Notes under the pieces: model-generated | Told to the model about the DNA's origin: nothing | The model's input: only the letters and a program-made list of their open reading frames with translations | The model's database searches: none | Position numbers and translations under genes: made by a program | Source: Lingula anatina | Lineage: Eukaryota > Brachiopoda > Lingulata > Lingulida > Lingulidae | Length of the DNA: 64,000 nt | Assembly (NCBI RefSeq): GCF_001039355.2 | Contig: NW_019774736.1 | Coordinates: 124,001-188,000, forward strand | Reading direction: 5' to 3' | Part shown: piece after piece, positions 51,985 to 62,595 of the stretch | Layout: each line of letters starts with the position of its first letter | Position numbering within the stretch: the first letter of the stretch is position 1

Positions 51985-52241
51985 TGTGTAAATTTTCTGC
52001 ATACCTCGTCAAATCGTCCTTCGAAACTTGGGTCATAATCGTCGTACAGATACTCGTCCTCATAATAGTAACTGTTTCCTAGAATCCAGGCGGATTCTGT
52101 TGCAACAATATCACCTAAGAGAGGAAAAAGAGGCTTAATGATTTACAGTATATGGGATATAAGACTGAAACTGCGGGTTACTGAAAGTATAACATTAGGC
52201 CGTGTCATTTGCTATTTACATAGTATTCTCACACAGTATTN

Positions 52242-52333
<92 letters not shown>

Positions 52334-53457
52334 CAATGTATTTATTTTAGAATTTTGAATCTAATTTCACAAGTTATCTCTTTAAGTGTATCAACAGAAA
52401 ATGGTCTTGCATGCATAAAAAATCTGGTAGTACCAGTAACAATTTAAAACCGAAGGGCAGTCATTTTGTTGACATAAAGGTACAAACCACACATTTCAGT
52501 CTTTATTCAGTCATTTATTTCGTCTTTATTTGATCAAAACAAGCGTGACTACATTTTATACCTAATTAACATACCGCTAACTTCTACACGGTAGTGAACA
52601 GACAGAATGTTTCATTTAATTACTGAAATCAGAATCTCAATTAAACCTGCTTAGTAGACGCTGGGCACTTGTTTGTGCATATATCACCATATAAAACACA
52701 TTTTCAAATATCATCCAGAGTGCCGATACCAGACGCAACGTTTGAAGAACAAAATTGAGAAGGACCGCCCTGTATCCTAATTTATTGGCATCCAGACAGC
52801 TGACACGTTGTTGTATGTATAATGCGTTTATACCTCTCTTGTTTTTAATATGCTTTGGCTGGAAAGTTTTTATAGGATGTATATATCACTGATCTGATGA
52901 ATGGAAGAACTTAGTTTGGGGTAATGTTCAACGTGAATTGGGATGGAATGAGTTATCCTTGTCAGCTGTCAATCATTCTCAAGTGGGCTCTGGTCTTGGC
53001 CCTTATTGTGAACATAATTCCCCAATCTCCTCGGCTGAGAGTACTCTGTTATAAAATGACACCTGAAATAATAAATACTTTAAATTATGAAAGGAGAAAC
53101 ATATTGTTTCACCACAACCATTATTATCTTGGTAACTTCTATCTTGTTTACGAATCTTTTACACTTCTCTCTCTCTCTCTCTCTGTGTGTATGTGTGTGT
53201 GTAAAATTTCTGCATACCTCGTCAAATCGTCCTTCGAAACTTGGGTCATAATCGTCGTACAGATACTCGTCCTCATAATAGTAACTGTTTCCTAGAATCC
53301 AGGCGGATTCTGTTGCAACAATATCACCTAAGAGAGGAAAAAGAGGCTTAATGATTTACAGTATATGGGATATAAGACTGAAACTGCGGGTTACTGAAAG
53401 TATAACATTAGGCTGTGTCATTTGCTATTTACATAGTATTCTCACACAGTTTCATTT
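50846..53457. repeat. Overlapping near-identical blocks at the 3' end of gene B2
   Basis: 50846-51097 repeats at 51099-51348 and 52347-52598, and 51099-52240 repeats at 52347-53457. The breaks are a single N at 51098 and another at 52241. Unit 1 has this sequence once (about 37140-38000). The simplest reading is three overlapping contig pieces of one locus. Confidence 0.75.
51764..52114 (-). repeat. Second copy of the last two exons of gene B2
   Basis: Exon 52005-52114 (DIVATESAWILGNS, then an acidic Tyr-rich stretch) and exon 51764-51823 (VSFYNRVLSAEEIGELCSQ, stop) repeat the last two exons of B2, downstream of its own stop at 53003. They lie in a block (51099-52240) bounded on both sides by single Ns and almost identical to 52347-53457. 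An unmerged haplotype contig is more likely than a real exon duplication. Confidence 0.7.
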
Positions 53458-53879
53458 ACAAAGAGATAATAAAAATATAAGAAAAATGTTTACATGTTGT
53501 GACGAATGTGAACTACTTGAATATATAAGTATGCTATGAACGCAAAACTGCTAAAATTCATTCACTACAGATTCTATTGTGCATTGGGTACACTCTATCA
53601 TTTAGAAGAAGTAGTAACATTATCTGTTTTCTTTTTACCAGATGCCTCTACAGCTTCAGATTCTTCGCCCTCTAAATACAACGCCATGTAATCTCCATCG
53701 TATGTCACGGCAACACACACCCAGGCCCCTTGTCCCCCACCTTCCTGAAACAAATCAGTTAATAATACACCACTTAGTAACTTATTATAAAGCAAAAATG
53801 TGTCTCTTGTGTCTTAGTGAAATGATGTGTGGATATGTGTGTGCACCTGTATGCGATGTGTGTGTGTGTGTTTGTGTGT

Positions 53880-53915
<36 letters not shown>

Positions 53916-56900
53916 AGAGAGAGGATAAAAACGTACCACATACTGTGGTGGTATATCGTAAAATCCGTCCTCTGTCTCCATATAAACCCCAACTCCACCT
54001 TCTTCGAAATAGATTTCAACAGTCGGTAAGATGTCGCACTTGCCGTTGTTGAGTAGTGCAATACTCCTTCCCTCTGTGTTCACATCCTCATCCAGCCAGT
54101 AGAAGAAATGAATGGTGAATGGATAGTCAGGGGGGTTGTTCTTGAAATAAGGGATTTCAACATGACCTGAAGAGGATAAATCAAGAAAACTCAATGCATT
54201 ACACTTAAGCCTTTTATACCCCCCTCTCTCTATCATCCACATTAGTTCTTGCTTTTTCCAAAGGCAATAAATAGCATCTTACCGAACTCATCGATACACA
54301 GAGCACCATCCCCCACCCTGGCCATATCGGGAACTTCAATAGTATTCTCACACAGTGAAGCATGGGCAACATCATTTGGCTCAGAATACGCGGTCTTCCC
54401 TATTGAAGCATAATCGTCCTCATATTGAAAAATGATGGAGCTAAAAACTGAAAGAAAGGAAAGTAAATGAAACATAATCCATTGAATAACACTTGACAGG
54501 TATACATATTTTGCCATTTTAGGCAACGAGTCACATATCACAATCTGTTGTTCCCAACTTATTTCCATGTTGTTATTGATACAACTATAATCTTCAAAGG
54601 CAATACTACATTTTCTGACACATTTAGTTCCAAAATCGAAACTTGCACTTCCCCTTAAAAACAGAAGACAGGTCATACCAGGGGCTTCACATCCACAGCG
54701 GCTTAGGCTAAATCTGTGTGGAAAACAGGACACCGGCCCTACAGGGGCCCGTGGATATTGTAATATGTAATATATCTGTTCATCTTCAACAACAGATGTA
54801 AGGGTGTTTCCAACAGAGTCGGTGCAACTTTCTGGAAACGTTAAAGACAGTGTGTTAAGGATTTTTTTAAAGAATGGTGAAAGAATAAAACAAATGGACA
54901 CAAAAACAAATAAAAATTACTTTCAACAAAATAAGAAAAGTAAGAAAATAAATAAAGTAAGTAAATAAATAAGAACACAAATTCTGCATGGGAATTTATG
55001 TCCACACTTCCATAATTCCGTAATTCAGAACTGGCCATTGGCCACTCACAATACGATAGTGAGATATTTTCAAACTAATACACAAAAATCAAATTCTACT
55101 GGTTGGGAAGTGACTGTGCCTTACCGCCCCACGTGTACATAGATTTTGTGGGCCTTAGTCCAGTCTGATGGTCGGCTAAAACAAATTAGAGGAAAGAACA
55201 ATTAAATGTCAGTTAGCAAGAGTTCCAATTTTGGCTGTTGCTTGACTGAAATAAAAAAGGACAATGAAATTACCATTAACTCCTTGTCTGTCTTCTGCTC
55301 TGTCCTCATTTGTGTATATTAAAAAACTATTTTTTATACTAAGTTTTAGATCCATGGGGCTAATTTTTACGTTTACTGATAATTAACCAGTCATACTAAA
55401 ATCGCTTTTAGAAATGCAAAGGTTTATTCTTGATTATAATCAACAAAAACACTCACGAAAAGGACAATGCGAGGAACCCATCGGTGGCTTGGGTGCGGTG
55501 CCTTTGCAAACAGCTTGAGGATCGTCACAGCGGATGCAAGCTTGGCTATCTTGATCCCAAACGGTTCCAATGGAACAGTTGCGAACAATGACAGTATACA
55601 TCCAGCCGTCCAGGCCCCTGTTGGGCCGTCTCTCACACATCCAGTATGATGTACAGCTGTACGGATCGAATATGTATCCAACGGCTCCATTTTCTGTTAG
55701 AGGACCACCATTGACAACACACTTGCCGCAAAAATCTGAATAAAACACTTTTGTAATCATCTTTTTTTCAACATTACAAATGTTTCCAGTCAAAATTATC
55801 ACATATTTAATATTATTCAATTTTGACACGAATTCAATTATACTGAAATACAACTGGGTATTGATTTCATACTTAACCATTTACGTTTTAACATATACCG
55901 GAGATAAGTGATATAAATTAGCGGTTATTACACTTGCTTAGTGAATCTGACCCTCTGTGGTCTGAGTGAACTCACCATCTATATGGACAGCTAGAGGAGG
56001 CACGTAAGCTGTTGTTGTTCCCGGGCCAACTGTAGCTTGCCCTGGTATAGCTAAACTAAGTCCCGGTGTCTCTTTGCTGGTACAGATGGCAGCCAAAAGT
56101 TTGTTTCTAAGTCCAAGTAGCTGGCTTGAACTGTCCACCGTGAAGAGTGTGTCCTTATCAGAAGCGATTGCTGACAGTTCCTGTTTATCCAGCTAGAAAG
56201 GAGAAACAAGTGAGAACAATGTACCGATTTTAAAAGAAAAAAATACAACTCCCCATCCCCTGAAAGTATATATATTGGGTGGGTGGGTAAAATATTTTGT
56301 ATGTTTTGGCTTTTAAAGTTTCCCTTTTTGAATATTTTGAGGGAGGATTTAGTATGCTCACCAAGAATCTATTATAAGCTAAATGCTGTGCACTGTGTAT
56401 TTTGACAAGTAAACTAAAAGTTACATTGGGGTACGTTTATAGTGATAGATGGCGATACAAAAATACATGTAACCATTAAAAAATCAAAGAACTCTCAGGG
56501 TAAAGGGTCATACCTTATCGCCGATTCCGACTGCATAGATGATTGCACCGTCATTCTTAAGTTGGCGAGCGCCCGTCAAAGTTCTGTCTGGAAATCTGGA
56601 TTGCTCACCCGTCAAAAGGACAATAACGTTGGTGACGTTCCGTCTATCTCCCGAGCCTCGCTGGAATACCTGGGCCCTGGTTCGTAAGAAAGCCATGTGC
56701 GTTGCTGCATTGCCTTTCTTGAAAGGTACTGCCTTGACTGCTTTAAGTAGCCCTTGGACATCTTGGTATCTGTTCAACGGGAACCGTAGCTCAGAGGAAG
56801 ATGAAAATGTCACCAGTCCAACCCTCACCAAATCAGGGGATATATCGAACCCTACTATAAGCTGCTGCACGAAATTTAGTTCTTGTCGAAATCCACTGTT

Positions 56901-58572
56901 CCCCAGACTGTTTGAGGAATGCACAAGAAATACGATGTCGGCTTCCCCCGTGCACCCTGAGCACAAAATCAATTTATTCAGAAGTATTAATATTTTTTAG
57001 AATCATTGGCGTTCACAAGGCCAATGTCATTATTTTATTTTCATTTGCAAATAAAGATAGCAACCTTTTCATTCTTAAATACATGTATGTGTTTGGGCTA
57101 TTGTACTTCCAATTAGCTCGATTTTAGTGGCATCGTATCCAAAAAGAAGTTATCAACTTTACATAAAGGGTATCAGGACACACACATCCTTTGACAATTC
57201 CCCCTGGACAACCCCGCATCCCCCAGACAATTCCCCTCTCCTATAATGAATATAATAATGTGAATGATAATTGTGATAATAAGTAAAAAAAAATGTGCGC
57301 ATTAAAAAAAAGTGTCTCTAGTTAAAGTGGGTTAAACACATACTCTCACTCATCCAGGTGTTCCTTTCCGGAAGTAACTGTCACTTTTAATTGTTTTATC
57401 ATTCCCCCTTAATCAAATTGCCTGTCCTTGGCCAAGGCGAGGAAATGTCTGGGGGAAATTGTCTTGGGGGGGGGGGNNNNNNNNNNNNNNNNNNNNNNNN
57501 NNNNNNNNNNNNNNNNNNNNNNNNNNNNNNNNNNNNNNNNNNNNNNNNNNNNNNNNNNNNNNNNNNNNNNNNNNNNNNNNNNNNNNNNNNNNNNNNNNNN
57601 NNNNNNNNNNNNNNNNNNNNNNNNNNNNNNNNNNNNNNNNNNNNNNNNNNNNNNNNNNNNNNNNNNNNNNNNNNNNNNNNNNNNNNNNNNNNNNNNNNNN
57701 NNNNNNNNNNNNNNNNNNNNNNNNNNNNNNNNNNNNNNNNNNNNNNNNNNNNNNNNNNNNNNNNNNNNNNNNNNNNNNNNNNNNNNNNNNNNNNNNNNNN
57801 NNNNNNNNNNNNNNNNNNNNNNNNNNNNNNNNNNNNNNNNNNNNNNNNNNNNNNNNNNNNNNNNNNNNNNNNNNNNNNNNNNNNNNNNNNNNNNNNNNNN
57901 NNNNNNNNNNNNNNNNNNNNNNNNNNNNNNNNNNNNNNNNNNNNNNNNNNNNNNNNNNNNNNNNNNNNNNNNNNNNNNNTGGACTGTTCGGGTGGGGGTG
58001 TCTGGGGTGGTGGTGGATTGTACTACAATCATCCTTAAGATGGTGCAACAGTTGTGGAAAAAAAATCGTTGTTTAGGAACACAATTTATGCATTATTCCT
58101 GTGATTCAAATAATTAAAAACATAATAAATTCATTTTGTAGGGTTATTTTAAAACTTGGAAAAATAATTGAAATTCAATATAAGATAGTATTGCTACACT
58201 GGGTATTAAATAACAGTTGTCTAATGTAAAGTAGAAATGTGGAGGCTGTAGAGCAACAATTAAATGGCGCCTGTTCAAAATGTCCCCTGTCACATATTAA
58301 TGGGAGTGAGGAATGCAGGAGACCTAAATGTGAATGCATCTCTATAAATGGTAAAATCATACTTTTCACATGCAAAATTGACACATCTCAGCAATCCCGT
58401 ATAGGTATAATGGCAAAGATCATTAGTGAATAAACTAATTCGCCACACGATTGCCCATGTTCGATAACATTAGCATGCACGCTATACACATACCGACGGT
58501 GGCATCTTGGCTGTTTGACAAGCCTATGGCACATCCGATAAGTATGGCGTAAAGGATTTCTTCCACACTCAT
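53003..58572 (-). CDS. Pif-like secreted protein B2: signal peptide, VWA, chitin-binding domain, laminin G
   Basis: Eleven coding exons join in phase: 58494-58572, 56514-56956, 55976-56192, 55457-55735, 55125-55175, 54679-54831, 54283-54447, 53937-54166, 53639-53744, 53218-53327, 53003-53062, giving 630 residues. Residues 1-20 are a signal peptide (MSVEEILYAILIGCAIGLSN). Residues 28-220 are a VWA domain (GEADIVFLVHSSNSLG through ELSAIASDKDTLFTV). Residues 249-320 are a peritrophin-like chitin-binding domain, 357-407 a Cys segment ending CGCEAPG, and 408-630 a laminin-G-like domain ending VSFYNRVLSAEEIGELCSQ. The order VWA, chitin-binding, laminin G is that of Pif/BMSP shell-matrix proteins; Pif usually has two chitin-binding domains and one is seen here. 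The metal-site (MIDAS) residues of the VWA are mostly replaced. An extra pair of the last two exons lies downstream at 52005-52114 and 51764-51823, probably an assembly duplicate. The N gap 57477-57979 is in intron 1. Confidence 0.82.
57477..57979. other. Assembly gap (N run) after a poly-G tract, B2 intron 1
   Basis: A 503-base run of N starting directly after about eleven G residues. The matching place in unit 1 (41759-41770) has a poly-G tract and no gap, so little sequence may really be missing. Confidence 0.99.
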
Positions 58573-59513
58573 CTGTACATCTAGACGACGGAACTGTAAC
58601 CAAGGGTTAGAATGATGAAATATGGCTTCGTTTTATGTAAATGTTTGATATTCATATCACAGTTTAACCGGTTCGTGTGTGTTTTTATAAACAAAACAAT
58701 AGTCCCAAACTGCAAGCATGTGATCTCAGTGCTTCTGAGTCTGTATTTGTTTTAGAATTTTTTAATAATACTCAGCTCCAAACTCAATATGGCCGTATCA
58801 CAATGATGCAAAATATCAAGCTCATATGCAGTAGATGAAGGGAAACTCGATTAAAATTCAAGCAAACAATTGTATAATGACTAATTATGAAGAAAACCAA
58901 AGTGGGTATAAAATGTGCTTTAAGGGAAAAAATGAACGCGCAATGTAAATATTCGATGAAAGCAATTAATTTGAATAATAAAAAGTTTACTGATGAGGAT
59001 ATCAAATTCATTTTCTATTTTCATTCACGAATTGATGACAGGACATAAACGATATAACACTGCACATTTGGTTTTCTTCAATAGCAATCGACCGATTATT
59101 TGTTGAATTCAGAAGTCACTACTTTCTTTTTTTCCTCAAAAACTTCAAGATTTTCTCAAAAGCAATGAATAATTAGAATAAGATCTCCATAAAAATACAA
59201 TGAAAAAAATGCCATCTAAATATTCTGTAAAATGACGTTAACAAACATTCATGTGTTAGTTGACTGCGCACGCAATTTAGTTTCGAACAAGATACATTGT
59301 CTCATCATTAAAAAACACATTCAGAACAAATATAAACGTGTTAAGGTGAACATAAAACAAGATCATGAGGCATAATGATTTTCTTAAAAAACATCATAGC
59401 GTACATGTCGATTTACTTACAAATTGCATAATACTAAAAAGCGTTCTAAATTGATCTGGTCTATGCATTAATTACACAAAAACCCTTCAATACCCGAAAA
59501 AAGGTTATCTTAC

Positions 59514-59570
59514 CTGCTGCTCAAGCCCTAGAGTAAAAAGACCCAGGCGGATTCTTTCACCTTCTAAGGG
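59514..59570 (-). promoter_or_regulatory. Probable 5' non-coding exon of gene B2
   Basis: The B2 signal-peptide exon has an acceptor (TTGGTTACAG, exon edge at 58593) and so needs an upstream exon. The donor CAGCAG followed by GTAAGATAA at 59514 is a near-consensus candidate, with a TATA-like box about 30 bp upstream of the assumed start. The right edge is inferred from that spacing. This stretch lies outside the tandem duplication, which ends at 59289. Confidence 0.45.
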
Positions 59571-59597
59571 TGACAAGCCATATTTTGCTCTTTCTTC

Positions 59598-59603
59598 TTT
59601 ATA
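59598..59603 (-). promoter_or_regulatory. TATA-like box upstream of gene B2
   Basis: On the minus strand this reads TATAAA within CCATATAAAG. It lies about 85 bp from the strong donor at 59514, a plausible distance for a core promoter with a short first exon. A chance match in AT-rich DNA is possible. Confidence 0.35.
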
Positions 59604-62595
59604 TGGATATATTTTACTACTGATAAGACGAGCCAACCGTAATCCATTAAGGGAATCACACCTCTCTTTAAAGAATGTTACCGTGTTTCAAATTGCGGTT
59701 CTGGTTGTTTTATGTGAATTTTTAGGAGAGATAAAACATACCTTGGGTGTACCAAGACACTTTGAACATATACCGACATATCAATACGTACATCAAAAGC
59801 ATTGTTACATATCAATACGATGTTTATAGTCGACATGTATATACTGAATAGATATAGAAGTACCGTAGAGAGGTGTTTGATATGCGTAGTCTAAACCTAT
59901 CAGTACTACACACAGTTAGAACATTTCACCCCATGTTGCAGTAATTTAGTTTTCCCCTCACATAAACTGTAAACTTCTAATAGTGTTTTTAAATCACTTT
60001 TAATTGCCGACCTGGGAAATGCAATTACTGAAAGTATCAGTGTGTCCTTAAAAAACCTCTGGTGTTTCTATTTTATAGCACATACATTTGCTTACTTCAG
60101 CGAGACTAATTTCATTTCAGAACATATAAAAAGTTGCGGTAACATTAGTGGTACTTGAATGGAATAAATTAATTTGCATAACATGTAAACAAAATCTTTT
60201 TATTTCTAAATTTTTTTCAACGACTTCAGAAATGAGTTGATATTATCCCATTGATGAAGCTGTGGTGTGCTTTTGTTTTTGACCTCAAACTGAGCGGAAA
60301 ATAATTTTAGTTAGGTTTTGGCAAGCGAAATGAAATGATTTAATTTATGTTGCCAAATGTTCACAAGCACAACGGAGCTCTGTTATTGCTCCAAAGTAAG
60401 TAAGATAAGTCCATATGACTGAAAATTGTCATTTATTAATGACGAAAACTAATAAGATACAAAGTTACAAAACTAGGGGAGATAACATAACATCCCCCAA
60501 ACTATATGTGCCATAATATAAAAATAATGAAGTATGTTAATGAGTGTAACCAAGATTAATTAAGAAAAAAAATATGAGAAATCAGAACAGCTATAGGAGC
60601 AAAAAGTTGGCACAAATAAAAATAAAAGGCTGTAAGATGTGAGAGAAGCTCACATCCTCGCCAACCGATTATGAAATTAAAAAAATTCAATTTTACGGGC
60701 TTACAAATTGTCTCATCTTGTAAAAGCCGTTTCCCTCACTTTTGAGAAATGATAACTGTCTGCCAACAGAAGTTGAAGATGTTGTATCGGCTTATTTCGC
60801 CCAAACATAAGGTTTTATAATGCATTACATGAAGTCATCCTTTGTACGATTTTAAATGTATTTTGCAACATCATATGAACTTTGCTGCAAGGAGTATGTT
60901 CTTAATTAAAAGTCGGGGGAGGGGATCCCTTGGGGTGACATACGTGTATAACACTATAAAAAAAGGCAATACCCTTTCAATGAATATAATAAATGTTGTT
61001 TTAAGCAAAGTGGATTTACATTTTAATACATGCATTCAGCAAAATATTTCCAATATATTTGTCCGAACGACACCGCAAAGTAAATTAAATCAAATCAATC
61101 AGACGACAAACACCAGCAGGCAATTTTCGCCGTACTGTTTATTTCGAAAAGTGCGCTTTCCTCACATGCGCATACATTTGATTCCTTTCCTTAAAATAAG
61201 CATCAGTAGCAGAATAAAAATCTAATATTTATATTATGGCAGAGTATTTTGTATGAGTTTATGATTGGAACTCCTCCTTGTCTGCCAGAGTAACGTGAAC
61301 AAAAGCCACTTCCATACAGCGTGGAAAACAAATTCCTTAAAAGTGCACCAACAATTTAAAATGAGGACACTTAATATGTAGATTTGTTTTACTCACAAAA
61401 ATAAGCGGCTTAATTTTTTTCCGTTTCTTTTGAAGAAAAACATTTTACATTACTTCTCAAAAGAATAAAAAACGACGCGACGTTAGCTAGCTGTCTTTGC
61501 GAACAGTCTAAAAGAGCCATGCCAGATTTACCGGTTATAGGTGTCCCAGTTGATTGTCTGTAGGCAACGGATTCTATCTAGAGTAGTTACATTTTTAGAC
61601 GGAAATAGACCAGGGGCTCGTTTCGCAAATCATTGATATCACACTAAATATCTTTGCTTGAAAAGCTGTCTGAACAATTCCAGCGCTGCAATCCATTGGA
61701 TCACTTCGTTTGGGACTCTTTATACCCGAGTGTGTCGGTTGATAATGACGCTTGTTAATGCTCTCTATTTTAAAATCTTGATAACGTATTATTCTGACAC
61801 AGCTCAGGGCTTGTACTATACGTGTGATAGGCAAGAATGCGGAGGACCACTTCACTACTTTTTTAAAGAAGACACTTATCCTTCTATCCTTGCACTACGG
61901 ACTATGATTTTTATATCGAGTGTCACAGCATCAACTGAGTAAAAAAAATTAGTTATCATTAGTTTAAATTTATTCATACGTAAAACGGAAATCCCATTTT
62001 TATATAAGAAGATAGTTACTTCTGAATAAAATTAAATATGTGTCTTTTAATATAAAGATTTTAAGTGAGCGACAATGCTTATCAACCAATCATAACCACT
62101 GGACCAGTTTTTCACAAAGATGTAAACCACCCCACCCCTTTCCCGTCATCTCCACTCTGTATGTCATGTGCTTATGTTTCCTTTAAAATATCAAGTACAG
62201 GTATTAGCGCATTTTGTGTTTTTTTATTTATTATTGACAAGAAATAGCTAACATGAAATAATGACAACAAGACATTGGTTTTGAATTTTGTAATAGCTTT
62301 AATTCATGGCAGTAAAAATGCAATACATAATACGAGCGGTTTTAATTGAAAGAAACATGGTGCTATGTTGCACACATAAGATCTTACTATTTTAATTTCT
62401 GCAACCATTGATATAATATGCCAAAGCAAGGCATGCTTATTATGAGGCCAGATTGGCACGAGTGTCCTCCTCCAATTTCATCTGTCATCTAGGTAAAATA
62501 CATCTAAAACCGGTCTTCTGTTGTTGTCGTATTTGCAGTCTAATTTGTATGTAAAATATCAATCCTGACCACAATGACTTATTAAATAAATATGT
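59604..62595. other. Spacer between gene B2 and gene C
   Basis: AT-rich sequence outside the duplication. Open frames such as 60842-61225 on the plus strand show no recognisable domain, and no splice-consistent exons were found. It should hold the 3' untranslated region of gene C and distal regulatory sequence of B2. Confidence 0.45.

Larger units (their letters stand above)
42424..59289. repeat. Tandem duplication, unit 2 (genes A2 and B2)
   Basis: Second copy, in the same orientation as unit 1. Its right end TTTAGTTTCGAACA (59276-59289) is followed by unrelated sequence (AGATACATTG), which marks the original right boundary of the duplicated segment. The junction at 42424-42426 shares three bases (ACA) with both parental ends, a microhomology. 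Confidence 0.88.

Noticed and set aside
58239-58433. Plus-strand open frame with several Cys residues beside the B2 signal-peptide exon
   Set aside because: No recognisable domain, no splice support, and on the opposite strand within a B2 intron.
60842-61225. Plus-strand open frame of 127 codons between B2 and C
   Set aside because: No domain, signal peptide or splice context; length is possible by chance in AT-rich DNA.
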